DNA from: Mauremys mutica
Taxonomy: Eukaryota; Chordata; Testudines; Geoemydidae
DNA length: 64,000 nucleotides
Assembly: GCF_020497125.1 (NCBI RefSeq)
Contig: NC_059079.1
Span: 49,797,114-49,861,113 of the forward strand
Direction: 5' to 3'
Both the position numbers and the translations under genes were made by a program. Shown piece by piece: positions 44,118-57,599 of this stretch. How positions within the stretch are numbered: the first letter of the stretch is position 1; each line of letters starts with the position of its first letter. The notes under the pieces are model-generated. The model was not told where the DNA came from. It did no database searches and worked only from the letters and a program-made list of their open reading frames with translations.

Positions 44118-45299
44118 ATTTAAATGGATATCATGGTTCAAAACTATGACAAAGTGTGGCATGATGTTACACACTTTTTCTTTACATACAATGGGGTAAA
44201 TTTATTCCTGGTATAAGCAGGTGCAACTCCATCAACTTCAATTTCAACTGAATTTGGTCCATTATATTTTTGGAGAAAATTTCTTATTTCATCTCTGTTA
44301 TGCTGTTTGTGGATAATGTTCATCACATGGAACATATAAAATAAATGGATGATGCCAAAGCCAAACTAAAGTGTTTGAAAACTACAGAAACCATGTAGTG
44401 TGAATAGATTCACTTGCTACAGACATTATTCCCTACTGTTCTTCAAGTAAAAAAAATTACAACTACTACATTAAAACATTCAGTGAATGATTGAAGCTAT
44501 TTATAGATCTTACTCCAGAGTTTAAAAGTTCCATACTATTAATTTCAGACTTTCAAATAAAGTTGTATTTGGAACTGTACTATGAATGGCCACTGTGACC
44601 AATGCACCTGGGCATGTAGGGCCAAATTCTGCTTTATTTATCTATGTGCAACCTTAGTGAAATTGGTCTGGCAATAAACTATTTCAGTAACGTTTTTGAT
44701 GGGAATATATATTATTCAGTATGGTTGGCTGAAATCCTGCTCCCATGTTCAGACCATTGGCATGAAGTTACTGTATGACATGTGTCATTCTAATGAAGCA
44801 GCACTGTTTTCAGTGGAAATGGGTCCAAACCAAAGCTTCAGACAACCCCAAACCTTCTAAAAGTTCAGATCCAGATTTAAATTCCACACCAGAATGAATC
44901 TAAACCCTGAAATGTCTGTGTCTCTCTCTCACACACACACATGCTCCTGCACTTTAAGAAAATATGGATCTAAATCTTTACAGCTCAGGCCCATCTCTAA
45001 TGTAATGCTTTTAAAACAGAAGGTGTGTCTACTTTTTTACAGGAATACATGCATGCTGTTTAAGGGGAAATCTGGAGTCCTAAGTCAATAGGTTTTCTTC
45101 CTGAGTCAGGACTGCACGATTTGGCACTAGAAGTGACAATTTTAGAGTAAACTTTATTATGTAATCTTGGTCTTTAAAAGTTTCTTTAATTGCTATAGCT
45201 TTCACTATCACAAAATCTGTACTATAGGTGACATCACAACTCTTGTTTCCAGATGCTCAAGTTTTTTCTCCAAAATAAGTGTCCTTTAATAATTCTTAC
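44118..45299. other. Unassigned interval
   Basis: Contains a short (TC)n(AC)n microsatellite at 44919-44940 and no supported gene. Confidence 0.4.
44919..44940. repeat. Compound (TC)n(AC)n microsatellite
   Basis: TC units run directly into AC units, the same design as 5171-5211. Confidence 0.9.
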
Positions 45300-45480
45300 T
45301 ATTTATATAATAGTTTACATATGCAAAGCACTAAATAGACTCACTACTTAATCCTTGTCTTCTTCTGCCAGTTAGGTGGGTAAGTGTTGTTATCCACAGT
45401 TTACAGCTGTGGATACACAACACAAACGCAAGGCCACACAACAAGTCAGTGGATGAGTCAGGGTGAAAACTCAGGTCCCT
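45300..45480 (-). repeat. MIR-type SINE fragment
   Basis: GTTATCCACAGTTTACAGCT ... AAGGCCACACAACAAGTCAG ... AACTCAGGTCCCT follows the reverse-complement order of the MIR core and tRNA-like end. Diverged. Confidence 0.55.
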
Positions 45481-45514
45481 CTTTACTCCCAAATGAAAAG
45501 GATCAGGGGGTTTA

Positions 45515-46165
45515 GTGGATCACAAATTGAATTTGAGTCAACAATCTGATGCAGTTGCAAAAAAGCTATCATCATTCTGGGTTGTAATAACAGGAATATC
45601 ATATGTAAGACTTGAGAAAATTGTCCCACTTGACACTGGTGAGTACTCAACTGAACTACTTTGTCCAGTTCTGCATGCCACGTTTTAGGAAAGATTTGCA
45701 GAAATTGGAGAGAATCCAGAAGAGAGCAAGAACAAGATAATAGGTTTAGAAAACCTGATCTATGAAAAATGGTTACAAAACTGGGCATATTTAGTCTTGA
45801 GGGAAAAAAACAAACAACAACTAAAAGGTAGACCTAAAGATTTCCAGATATGTTAAGGGCTGTTATAAAGTTGACAGTGATCAATTGTTCTCCATGTCCA
45901 CCGAAGGTAGGACAAGAAGTAGTTGGCTTACTCTGCAGCATGGCAGATTTAGGTTAGATATTAGGGAACACTTTCTAACTATAAGCATAGTTAACATGGG
46001 AACAGACTTCCAAGGAGGTTGTGGAATCCCCATCACTGGAGGTTTTTAAGGACAGGTAAGACAAACACCCTGCCAGATATGGTCTATGTTTACTTGGTCC
46101 TGTCTCAGTGCAGGAGATTGGACCGGATGACCTCTCAAGGTCCCTTCCAGACTTACATTTCTATG
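45515..46165 (+). mobile_element. CR1 LINE 3' end, 5'-truncated
   Basis: Reads as the last part of the CR1 reverse transcriptase gene and 3' untranslated region: CATCATTCTGGGTTGTAAT, TTTGTCCAGTTCTGCATGCC, GGTTAGATATTAGGGAACAC, then the terminal GACCTCTCAAGGTCCCTTCC and ACTTACATTTCTATG. The coding part is riddled with stops. The family (CR1) is clear from the terminal sequence, the subfamily is not. Confidence 0.85.
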
Positions 46166-49164
46166 GGGTAGATATGGACATTCACACACACAGCTTTTGA
46201 TCTCTCTCTTTTTCATCTTAGTTGGCAATCAACAATTTCAAATCACTTTTTAGTTCATATCCCGTCAGGTTACATATAATGCAGATTCTCTTCTATATTC
46301 CTTGTTGCTTGTGTTACTTATTGGATCACTTTTTTCCTTGACAGAGTCCTGGTTTTCCTTTTCAGTAAGGACTTAGGGAAGTAAAAAGGTTAAACTGGAT
46401 TTCACTAATTGAGTCTCATCACCATTTTTCCCCTCTCACTGTTCTTTTGGTCTTTGACAGTTCACTTTGTTCAGTCTGTATTTATACCTCCAACTCTTAG
46501 TTCTACAGGTTTAGAATTAAAATATGTTCATTTCTGTGTATTTTTATGAAGCTATTTGCAATGTAATTATTGATCAGTATGGATCAGCTTTTTTAATATG
46601 CATTTCCCATTAATCTTACTAGGTTTAAATTACATAATTTCATGTTTGGGGAAATATTTTAGCTGCCAAAAAGTTGCCTTACTTATTCCATTAATGACCT
46701 TTCCTTGAGGGGACTAATGGCAAACAAGGAAGAAAAGGGAACTGTCTAGTTCGGCTGGCAGACAAGAGAGGATCAGAACTCAGAGGGGGAGATGATTAAG
46801 CAGGTATTTACTTGTAAAATTAAATAGTGGTTCAAGGTGGAGAGAGATTGGACCAGAACAAATGAAGAGTGAAGGTGACCTAGTACCTCCACTGGAGTAT
46901 TAGCTTAAAGAGTTCTCTCATGGAAGAGGGCAGAAAGCTGGATCTGAGAGTGCAACCACCACACCTGCTCTGAGTCACTCCTCAAAATCCAGCAGATGCT
47001 TTTGTTGACTCATGTGAACTGACTGAATTGCAGTTACATTTGTTTGTTGAGTAGGATAGGAAATAGTCTTGGAAGCGGGTGGAGGAGTAAAGCTGGCTGG
47101 TGGTGGGCTATTCGATTAGCTCCAGTGATTCTGCATGAGGAAAGGAACAGCAGGAAGACGACTGCCAATAAAAAGAGCCTGGGGTAGCCCTATCATTATT
47201 GTGCTGTTTGGCCATCCTCCACAGCTCAGCCTGCCTTCCCTGCACCACTGGCCTTGGCTGTTCCAGCTTGGTAGTCATTGAGCACTACAGCTGGTCTTAG
47301 TGGTTAATTATTTAACAGATTTTCATCTCTAACACTTCCATCATGCCATTTAAAGCAGTAGCCACAGCCACATTCTTGTAGCTGTCAGAGGAGTCTGTCT
47401 CGGCACAAACATCAGCTAGCAAAACAGGAGAAAACAAATCTGCTGGTGTCTTTAGCCATTTACCTACTTCTGTTGAGTCCCCTTTCATCCCTAAGGTGCA
47501 AGAGACCAGAGAGAATCAAATGAATTGTGACAAAGCTTTGGAGTCAACTTTTAACCTCAACTGCATTTGCTCAGCAGCATCCCCTTTGTCCATTCTGCAT
47601 GATTGACAAAGAAGTAGCTAGAAAGTAACTGGCTTGTTAATGAAGACTTTCTGCAAGGCAGGTGAAGTGGAAGATAAGATAGTCAAGAAAGGAGAACTAA
47701 GATGTGCAAACTAAGTCTGTCTGTTGTAAGCTGACATGTAGACAATCAGATACTATTGTGAGGTACCTGGTATAAATGTCTAGACAGAGATAGATGTGCA
47801 GTACAGTGTGTGTAAGAGGGAAATACAGTAGGATAGCTGTTTCTTCCTTTTCATAGAGTCCCAGACGAAGTCTGAGTATTTTATGTTTAAAAAGTCTACA
47901 GTATAGATTCCTATTTCTTTCTTATCTCCTGTTAATTGTTTATGTTCCATCCTATAGAAAAGTTACTGATATACCTGTAAGAAACACCCAAAAAGACAAT
48001 CTGTTTTATTTTTTTGTAATTTTTGTCCTATGGAAATTTTTTTAGTTTCTTTCTTCCACTTGTGGCATAACCTTAATTTCATACCATACATTTATTTAGG
48101 TAGGTAGCTTACGTTTTCTTGCAAAAATCGCTAGATCACTGTATACAAATTATTCTACTGCTAATGTAACTATAGACAAATTGAGTATCTCAAGATTGGC
48201 CAATATCTGATCTAACAGTTACTTTTGTCTGTACCTGCTCTATGTCAAACCTGTTCTGCCAGTCTCTAGCTATCACTATTGAGTGAGAACACTGGTGAAG
48301 TTCGATATAAAAATAACGACAGCAGTACTCTGACCTATGCTCAAATTGTTCTTACTCCATGGATTCAGTCAGTGAACTGGAACAGTTTGAGAGCTGGAAG
48401 TCCTGATTCTTCTGACAAGCTTTTCAGCTTGATATTCCGAAGACTCAGTATTTACCAAGTTTATCATTTTATAGATGACTGCCCTGCTGGACAAAAAATA
48501 TTTAACTCTTCTAATAAAAGTGTGCAACTTTTACAAGTAGTAAATGGTACATCTGAGTGAAATTTACAATAGGACAGACAAGTAAATTGTTCATTGATGA
48601 ATACTTTATTTCATTTTGAAGTCAGATTAATAAAATCCCTGTATTCTTCTTAGTTTAAAGTCCTGGAGCAATATAGTCACATTAAAGTTAAAAAATAATC
48701 AAGAATTGTCAAATGGCATTTAACTTGTATTCATGAGGGATATTTCCAATCATAATATAACCATTTTCCTCTCTTTATGATACATTTTCAGGTCTACCAT
48801 AAGGATTTTATATGCAAAAATATGTACTATTAGAAACATTGCAGAAAATGTATAGGCTTAATGAAGATTCTAGCAGTTCGCCCCCTGCAGCAAGCAGTGG
48901 TGACAAGCTATTGCCTGAATTATTCCATTGCAGAGTGAGAATTTTTTTTGTTAGAATTCAGTAAGCCTCAGCATAGTATGTAGTTCATTAAGGCTGGTCA
49001 TTGACTGTGTGGTGTTTTGTTTCAACTATTAACATATGTCCATTTTCATATACTGTAGTTCCCAGAAAGAATGGGAATTATTTACACAATAAGATGTTGT
49101 ACAGCCATTTATCCCAGTCAAAGGGAAAAACACAAGTAAACTTAGAGTTAATATAAACCTGATA
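46166..49164. other. Unassigned interval
   Basis: About 3 kb, no supported gene. A 93-codon frame at 48279-48560 has no recognisable features. Confidence 0.45.
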
Positions 49165-49285
49165 TTACTGCCTGCATGCGTTAGCAGGGTATGAACCTGG
49201 GACCTTCAGCATCACACCTCTGATCTCTACTGTTTTAACTAATGGAGTAACTCTGTTAGCTGGTGCAGTAGAAGACTAATCTATT
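49165..49285 (-). repeat. Possible tRNA-derived SINE fragment
   Basis: On the minus strand GGTTCATACCC (49187-49197 on plus) fits a Pol III B box (GGTTCRANNCC), preceded by a GATCAGAGGTGTGATGCTGA-like stretch. The A box is not clear. It may be a tRNA-like SINE head or a chance match. Confidence 0.3.
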
Positions 49286-52200
49286 GGACCCTGATGTGGC
49301 TCACCCTCGATTTTGAGGAAAACATTGACAATCCTTTTGTACTAGTGGGTCTTTGTGTGATTCCATAGACCAATTTGATAGGAATGTTTAACACGCTGGC
49401 CACAGAGCCATTTGCCTAGTTGTCGATTGAGCTGCACATTTTTTTTCCCATGGCTGAAACTGTGGTTCCAGCTGCTCCACACAATTCTTCTCAAAGTTGT
49501 GGACACCGATCCTATAAAGTGTGGCATGCAATACAATCAATTGCCAGTTGCTCAAAGGTTTCATCAAACATTCGTTTTGCACAGATTTTGTTTCAGAGTG
49601 TCTTTGAAGCATCTCACGTACTTTCCACACTTAATTTGCTGGATCTTAATTCAAAATATAAAGCTTGCTTTGATAGATGGATCTCAGGCATTCAAATTAC
49701 ATGGCCAGAAAAAAATAAAACATACACTTTACTGAGAGTTTCATCTTAGAACTGGATCATTTGCATGATCTTTGGTATTTCAACAGCAGCCACAAATACA
49801 ACATAGTTAGCTTGGAAACAACTGGCTACCTACAGCATCAACAGAATAAAGCTATCATCTGAAACCGCATCACATGACCCTGTGACTTAAAATATAGAAG
49901 TCTAAAAGCAACGTTAAAATCTATTCCAAAAGTAAATTAAATCCAGAATCTTATCATCATAGAAGACAGCATACTCAAAGACATCACACTAAAACAGATC
50001 TAAAAAGTAAATCACTTTGCAGTGGTTATTAAGACGATGGAACCTAAAGTAATCTTTAATTGCAGTAAGTGCAAGGAAGATGATCAAAATAAGTCACCTT
50101 AATGGTTCTGGATTACATTTATTAAAATGAACTTGTCTGAGGTTCATTTTATCCTTATGACTACATCTGCCATAGGAAAAAAAATGTATTTCTTTGTAAA
50201 CACATGGAGCATATCCTGCCAACAAGAGTTTGTCTGAGTAAATATTTGTCCTATTTCAAGTAGAATGTTCACCTTGAGGGAGATTTTCAAAGGCATAAAC
50301 AGTTGTTAGGCGACTAAATCATCAACAAATCCCAGAATAGAATTAAATTAGGAACCACTTCTTTGCTCGCTTGCTGCTGGAGGATCCAGATTTAATTGCC
50401 TTAGCCAAATATTTCAAACTTAGTGCCAGAAGTTAAGCTCCCAAATCCACACAGACAGGGCTGATTTCAAGATCATCCATACTCCCATTTGTCACTCTCT
50501 TTCTTTATATACAAGTGTAGAAACTGAGCTCAGGTGGGTACTTCACTGAACAGTCCCTAGATTGAACTCAACAGCAATGGCAGTAGGGTGGGATTCTGAA
50601 TGGTGGGATTCCAGTTATGATACTTACCCTCACTGCTGATCCAGTAAAACACATTATGTATTGACCTTCAGAGTCAAGCATAAGACTCACTTACAAAGAT
50701 TTGTTCTTTCAAGAGGGTAACAATGTTTTGTTTGGTGGCTGTTTGAATTAATATTAGTCAATACATTTAGTGGATGTTTCTTCACTCTGCCCAGAAATGT
50801 AATTGGGGTAATTTTAAAAAGGCTTTAAAAATAATCAGTTTGAAAAGAGATGATTTATGAAGAGAACCATAGCAAAATGTAAATTATAATAAATGTATAC
50901 TTACATATATGTAGTTTATGTACACACAGGTAAGTGTGTTTTACTTATTTTTATGCAGCTGAAGGTCCACTGTGCTTCAGTTGCAACAGTGGGGACTATA
51001 GATTACAAACTGCTGCATGTTGGGAGAACTTCCTGGTGCCTGCCAAGTAGTATCCTCTACCCTCCTAGCAGAGAGCATGGACAGCATGAGGCAAGCAGAA
51101 AAGAGGCTGCTGGACTGTAACCTTGCTATGTGTTTCCTTACAGAATACATCTTTGTTCCTGGTGTCTTGTCTGACTGGGTCTGGTGTGAGGTGACCACAC
51201 TGAGGAACCTCAGTCCCAGTCCCCAAAGTTGAGTAAAAAGCCACAAGACAGACTTACCCTATCTTGAATAAACCTCATATGGGCATAAACAGGGAATGGG
51301 TGGTGGCGGTGGTGGGTAAATTTAGAAAAATCTTTTTCAACTGTTCCATAAATATACAATTTAATGTATAGAAAAGTAGTGTCTAAAAATCAATACTCCT
51401 CTGTACTGCAGCATTTCTATGCCATGTCTCTGATATTATAAATACACTGATGCCATTGGGTGTATATAGGCTTTGATACATTCTCATTCAAGTGCAATAT
51501 CCACTCAGCTGTGAACTTTACCTATAGTCCTATGCTATAAGGTAGCACATCACATTACTGTCCACGTGGTAGGATTTCAGAGACAACCCTGAGATCCTTT
51601 GGACAGGGCTGGGTGGAACCTGGCCATTTTGTGGTTGCCTGCTATGGAAAATGATGTGTGGAATTTTTGTGATACATATTTAAAGTAAAGACCAGTTTCC
51701 TCTCTAGTACTTTTGAGTACTACATGCTGAGTTCAATCACAGCTCTCTCATGTGATTGCACACTAACCCACACTTTTCAGGCAACCGCGGTCATGAGCTT
51801 TTGCACTACACAAAGCAGTAGTCACAGTGCTTTTCAGTCAAGAAAAAAAAAGTACTTTGCAATGGAGGATGAATGTCAGAGTTCAATTTCATTTTGCAAA
51901 ATCTTAATCTTCCCCACATGATTAGTATTTGCTATCACAATGAAGAGACATTGCAAAGGAGAGGTTACAGAAGCCTCATACAAGCACTAACCTAAACAAA
52001 GTCATCTTCAAAATTCCCAAAAATTATATTTTATTACATTTCTGTATTCCTGATTGGTGTAAGGAGGACATCAGGTAAAGTTGGAAGAATGGGAGGGGGA
52101 ATTATATTTTAAAAAAGCAAAAAGAAAAAATGCTCCAAGGTTCCAAAGGTTTCATTCCCCCTTTGTTCCCATCAGAGGAGAAACAGCTTTGTAGCAGATT

Positions 52201-54440
52201 CTCTCCACTCTCAAAATACATTGTATTCATTCATCTCCTAACATGGAGGATTTAACAACCTTATTTTTGTTGAGAACCACCTCTTACCCATCAATCTGTG
52301 GGCAAAACTCCAATTGAGGAGAATGTTAGCGAGGCTCAGAGATCCATGGCTAGATATTGTACTATAAATCATCAAAGAAACAAACAAAAATGTAAAAGTG
52401 CAACATCACAGTGCATTCTCTCACTCCTCAAACTCCTCCCATTGTGGGAGCGTAAGTAAGTATGATTAGCCTTCAACCACCAAGCTCTGACCCTTTTGGT
52501 ATAATGTGATTTTTATTGTTTTCTCTGTGTACAAAGTAGTGCTATTGGTGAAAACAGCTGTTACAATATTGAAATTACTGATATAAAGCAAAGCTACCCT
52601 TCAGCTACTACTTTGTGTGGGAAACTTTTCACTAAACTTTTGCATGGTATCTTAGGCTCCTCTAATATGAATGTTATGTTTGTATGTGGATTTGCTTTTT
52701 ATTTATTTACTTGAGGAGTTGTGGAGACAGCCAAAGAAGGGCAATTAGTTGTGTGACTTTGGTGGAGTGAAGGGCAGAAGCTACCTCATGGTTCAAGGAA
52801 GCTCAGAAGACCCTCCTCTATTGATTAGCAATACAAAACTTTGGGGATGTAGTTGGGGATTGAGATGTAGTGCCATTTACAACCCGAGGTTCTGGAACAG
52901 TTTCGATAGTGGGGATGATGAAGGTGGAAACCATGTATTTGAGTTATTACTACTTCAAGCCAGAAGGTGCGTTGGCGCCCCCAGTTCCAGCACCTATGTA
53001 TAACTGAGACACAGATCCACATTAGTGGACGTTTGCACTGTGTGCATCCTTAATGACTTTAGTTGAATTCCTTGCAATCTGACTGCGCACCAAGACCCAA
53101 ATGAGTAATTAATATCTCCATTAGTCAAGTATGGACCTGAAATATTGTCATGGGGAGAAAAAAGTTTGTAGAAGAACTGACAACCTATCTGGGAGTTATA
53201 TAGGAGATACTGATAGAAAAGTAGAAATCTAGGTTTAGCTGCATTTATAGTATGCAGTTTCAAGTATATTTCTACCCTTAGAATCTTCATAACCTTTCAT
53301 ATTTCCTTAAGGAAATCTCCTTTAATATTTGAGAGAAAAAAAATCACTCTATAGTAATGCAGTAGGATTTTATAGAACATTACTTCAGGCCACCCTTACT
53401 GAAAGGTTCTACAGAACACCATAGAAAATGGAAACTTATTTACAGGTTTTCTGAACCATATTTTAAATATAGAATGGTTCAAAAAACCTGTAGATAACAT
53501 CTCTTTCTATAATTTTAGAGTAATCTTGCTGTGACTGTGTTCTTAAAAAAACTGGGAGATATCATAGGAGTGCTCTCCAGAGCTGTGCCAAAAATTTCAG
53601 GTACAATCCTGAACCCATTCAAAGGTAGGGTAAGTTTGAAATCTAGTCAAATTCACAAACATCAGCCCAGGTTCATGACGTTTCAGAAAACCTGGGTTTA
53701 TTCTAATCATATTTCTCACCTAATCACACGTGCCACTATTTTGTACTAGGCTCTGCGCATCTCTGGCTTATCATTACTGCCTTCTGGCAGACCCTATAGG
53801 TTTACCATTCCAGCTATCTGCCAGGTCCCAATTTCTGTTTTATATTTACAGAAGCTTAAACATTATCTTTAATAAAACAAGATACTTTTAATACAAAGCT
53901 AACAAGTGGTAGAAACTCTTTCTTACACAGTACCCCAGAGAGTGAAGTGTGAAAGATTAATAATGAGAATTTCTACCAGTAGATATTTACTCAATTATTT
54001 TAGTTCCCTTATGTGGATACAAAGAAAGTTCTTTAGACACCTGAAGGAAGTTAATAAAGTAGCATTTGACTTGCAAAGAGACCTAGAACTTGACAGTAAC
54101 AGGAGAGTGTACACAATTTTTGAGCAATGTAATGACAACTCCAAGCCTACATTCACCTTCATCAGGATTTCTATGAGAAAGTGAGAAACAAGTATTCTTT
54201 GTAGGTAATTCTTCACTTATGAGCTTATAGTAGAGTACACCCTATTTTCCTGGAACCAGAGTAGTGTCATTATTGCACACCCCTGAGCTATTTTGCTTGG
54301 AAATAACAAAAAAGAAAGATCTGCTCTTTCTCTCTGGTTCATAAGATTTGGAAACAATTGACTGAAGCCCACATTTTCTGTATTCTTTATGCTTAGTGAA
54401 TTACCTCAAAACAATACTTAGCCTGTAAATGTGGGCTGGC
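49286..54440. other. Long unassigned interval
   Basis: About 5.2 kb. Overlapping frames of about 65-110 codons lie on both strands at 49342-49749, but none has a nameable motif. This patch could be an old retroelement 3' end joined to the possible SINE at 49165-49285. The remainder shows no supported feature. Confidence 0.4.
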
Positions 54441-54560
54441 ATTTTCAAAGCACTGGACAATTGTTAATCAATCAATTCTTACAATTACAAATGGGAAATA
54501 GACAGATGTTTAAGTTCTTTGCCAAAAGTCACACAATAAATCAGTGGTAGATGCCCACAT
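54441..54560 (-). repeat. MIR-type SINE fragment
   Basis: AAATGGGAAATAGACAGATG followed by GCCAAAAGTCACACAATAAA and TCAGTGGTAGA matches the reverse-complement MIR core order. Old and diverged. Confidence 0.5.
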
Positions 54561-54699
54561 TTTCAGAAGTGGCCACCAAATTTTGGTGCCTACTTGAGAC
54601 ATCTAGGAATTTATTTTCAGAAATATCAAGCAGCTATATCTCCAATTCGAGGTTGTAAGTTTTGAGCAGAGCTGCCTGGGAAAAAAAGATTTTTCTCCT

Positions 54700-55110
54700 G
54701 CAGACAGACAATGGTGACTTTTTAGGTGAAATATCAAAAATTAAAGTATTTTGGCCAAAGCCCAAAATATTTAGATTCAAAATAGCACCACTGTGCCTCA
54801 TGAGAGGTATAGTTCAGGTGCCTGATATACATATTCTCTATGGGCTAAGCTCTCTGTCTTGGCTATATTTCCCCTGATGCACCACTTTCCCTCATCATGG
54901 TGAGATGAATGGTGAATCACAGGAGTCCCTGACCATGCATCATGGGAGATGTTGCCTGGCAACATAGACAAAGAATAAGAGCATGAGATACTTGAACTAC
55001 AACTCCTCCCATGAGGCACAGTGGCACCATTTTGAATTGAAATATTTTGCTCTGGCCAAAATCATTGAGTGATTTTTCAGTTAAATATTGACATTTTCTA
55101 CAGAAAGACA
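54700..55110. repeat. Fold-back element (long imperfect palindrome)
   Basis: GCACCACTGTGCCTCATGAG on the left (54785-54804) pairs with CCCATGAGGCACAGTGGCAC on the right (55008-55027). Pairing continues outward through TTCAAAAT / ATTTTGAA and TTTTGGCC / GGCCAAAA, and inward to about 54850 and 54960. Each arm is about 150 bp. No TSD or coding capacity was found. It probably derives from an old DNA transposon. Confidence 0.65.
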
Positions 55111-55159
55111 CTTCTCAAAGTGTTGTTTTGTTGAAAACCCATATTTCTGTCAAACACCA

Positions 55160-57240
55160 GTTTTGACCCATCCTAGTTACAATTGCTCAGCACCTTTGAA
55201 AATCAATCAACCTTCACACTCCCCGATACTGAGCCTGCTTTGCACTTGCCAAGCTGGTCCTTGTATGTTAGTTTACAGTATCTTTCAGGCTCACCTATGT
55301 CAGCTGCCAGTGACTCCATTGCATTCTTATGGCAGTGGGTGATTACTAGGACACAGGAAAGCCTTGATCAGCTTCTGTTTCCCATGCCCCCTACATGAGC
55401 TGCAAGGAGGGTGCTGGAACAGGAACTGTTACATTAGTTCTATGTCACTAAAGGGTGTTGCTACACTAACTCTCTTGTGACTGGCTATGCTGGGTTCAGG
55501 GCCTCATTGCATTGGCTAAGTAATGCAAATCAGCCCAAATGCAGGAGATATACTGGCCATTATGAGGGGCAGGACAAAGCAAAGTTTTCAGAATTCATGC
55601 TCATTTCATTTCTGATTGTCAGGCAGTTTAACATTAATTTCTCTTTTCTTCATGTGTGTGTTTAATACATTTTAAAAAAACCCACCTCTACTTGGTCTGA
55701 CTGCTCATAGTATTATAGTCTACATCAATTTGCAGAACACTGACATCCTAAAATTAACTGTCTAATATTGTGAAAATAAAAAGATGCCCCAAAACACCTT
55801 TAAAATCCTATGTTAATTTATATAACAATTTAGTTCTCCCCATTTGCTCACATCTATGTTTAAATAACAATTTATAACACATGTATTTTTAAAAATGTGA
55901 CAGCAATGTTATGACAGGAACTGTGCTAGGGAGAAAATTTCATTTAATTTTGTAAAAATGCCAAAACTGTCCAACACAAACTCGGAAGATGAATCTCTAG
56001 CTGGGCTAATTTTGTAGTTGGGTTTCCAACAGACTTTTGGGTGGAATTGGAAAGCATTCAAACCAAACCCTACTGATTCTGGAAATTCACATACTCTCTT
56101 GGAATAGTAGATACCATTGACTGCAGTGATAATTATTGGTGAACTAAGGCTGATAGTAACTAGTTCATTTGCTTAACATAACCAACACACCCTTTGAGAT
56201 TCCAGTTAATGTTTCTATTTCTTCGCCAAATGATCAATTCATCGTTGATCTTTCCTTTCATTTCCAGCAGCTCAGGTGTCTTAATCTGAGGTGAGGCCAA
56301 AGGAATTGAACTAAAACCGGCAACAACTTTAATGAAGAGGTTCTGTTCTGCCAATAACATTGGTTTAAATGCTGTGTGCAATATCATGCCTTCATATCAA
56401 TTGAATTTTAGGATCAAACATCCATACTTCATACTTATGTACCTCTGTTTGCTTAAAAAGTTAATGAGCACTCAGACCCTAATACGATTTAAATAAAGAG
56501 ATTAAAAAATACACTACCTAACTGAAATATCAAGTTGTTACTAGCCATCCTATTATTCAAGTATATTCTTTAGTAGCAGAAGCTTTAGGACTACATTTGA
56601 TAGTATACATTGAAGGAAAAAGGAAAAGAAGCTATACATCTGGCAACAATTGCAGTCTCTTTTGGAACGTATATATATTAAGACAATGAGTAAAATAATC
56701 TTGAAAGTGGTTGTGTTTAGGTTTCAGTCTTAGCAGCCTGTTTCTAAACTGAAGACTTCTAATTTCCCTTTCACATTTTCTGGAATAACCATTTTATCTT
56801 GCTTGCTCTCTCCCCTTTTTAGTTATTGTGAAGAACACACAATGGATTCCCAGCAATCCCAGGTAATTTGTGGTTAATAAAAAGTTATTTATACAGAAAA
56901 GAAGGGAAAGAGTATGTTTCATTTCATTCTTCCCATTACACAATACGTCTCAAAAAGGGCAAATTAAGAATTAAAAGACAATACATAGGATGCTTACTTC
57001 AGTGAAATCATTCAGAGAAATGATGCAAATAACTTTCTGTTATCCTAATTCCTAGCAGATATCTGTTGATAAGGAATCTCCACAGGAGAAGTTTGAACTT
57101 TCTTCACCATAAATATTGAGGTAACATCATAATCCCAACCTAACCCACGTATGAGTTTTCTGGGATCAATGTGATGGGCTGCTTCAAACAAGGTGAATCA
57201 TGGGATTTCCCATTTTCTGCAGTTAGAATAGTCCACTGTG
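55160..57240. other. Unassigned interval
   Basis: No gene or mobile element with clear ends. Short frames are unsupported. Confidence 0.4.
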
Positions 57241-57254
57241 CAGTGTGTATACAT

Positions 57255-57410
57255 CAATGATTCTCAGCCTTTTCAGTCTGAACCACTTTGAAACATTATT
57301 TTATCTCCAATCCTAGCATCCTTCACACAGTTCTCAAAATATTTCCTTTTTTGGACCCCTAAAGAGAACTTCATGGACCACAGATTAATAACTACTGAGA
57401 CAAAAGACTG
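57255..57410. repeat. Possible decayed hAT-type MITE
   Basis: GATTCTCAGCCTTTTCAGTC on the left and GGACCACAGATTAATAACTA then CTG on the right recall a decayed hAT MITE with TTCTCA ends and a 'GGACCCC ... GGACCAC' interior. No TSD. Confidence 0.3.
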
Positions 57411-57429
57411 GACAATGAAAGTCAGGGTG

Positions 57430-57570
57430 CTCTAGTGGAGTAGTCATGGAAGACAGTGAGTTCTCACATCTAATCCACTTTGACTCACGGTATGGCCTTT
57501 GACAAATCTCAAATTCTGACTTCATTTTCCCATATGTAAAATGGTACTCATACATACTTCATGTAAACTT
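57430..57570 (+). repeat. MIR-type SINE fragment
   Basis: GGTATGGCCTTTGACAAATC then CTTCATTTTCCCATATGTAA and AATGGTACTCATACATACTT follow the MIR core in plus orientation. Confidence 0.6.
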
Positions 57571-57599
57571 CTAGCAACACTCAAACTCCAAACTTTTTA

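Noticed and set aside
45483..45788. 101-codon minus-strand frame
   Set aside because: It is antisense to the CR1 LINE 3' end.
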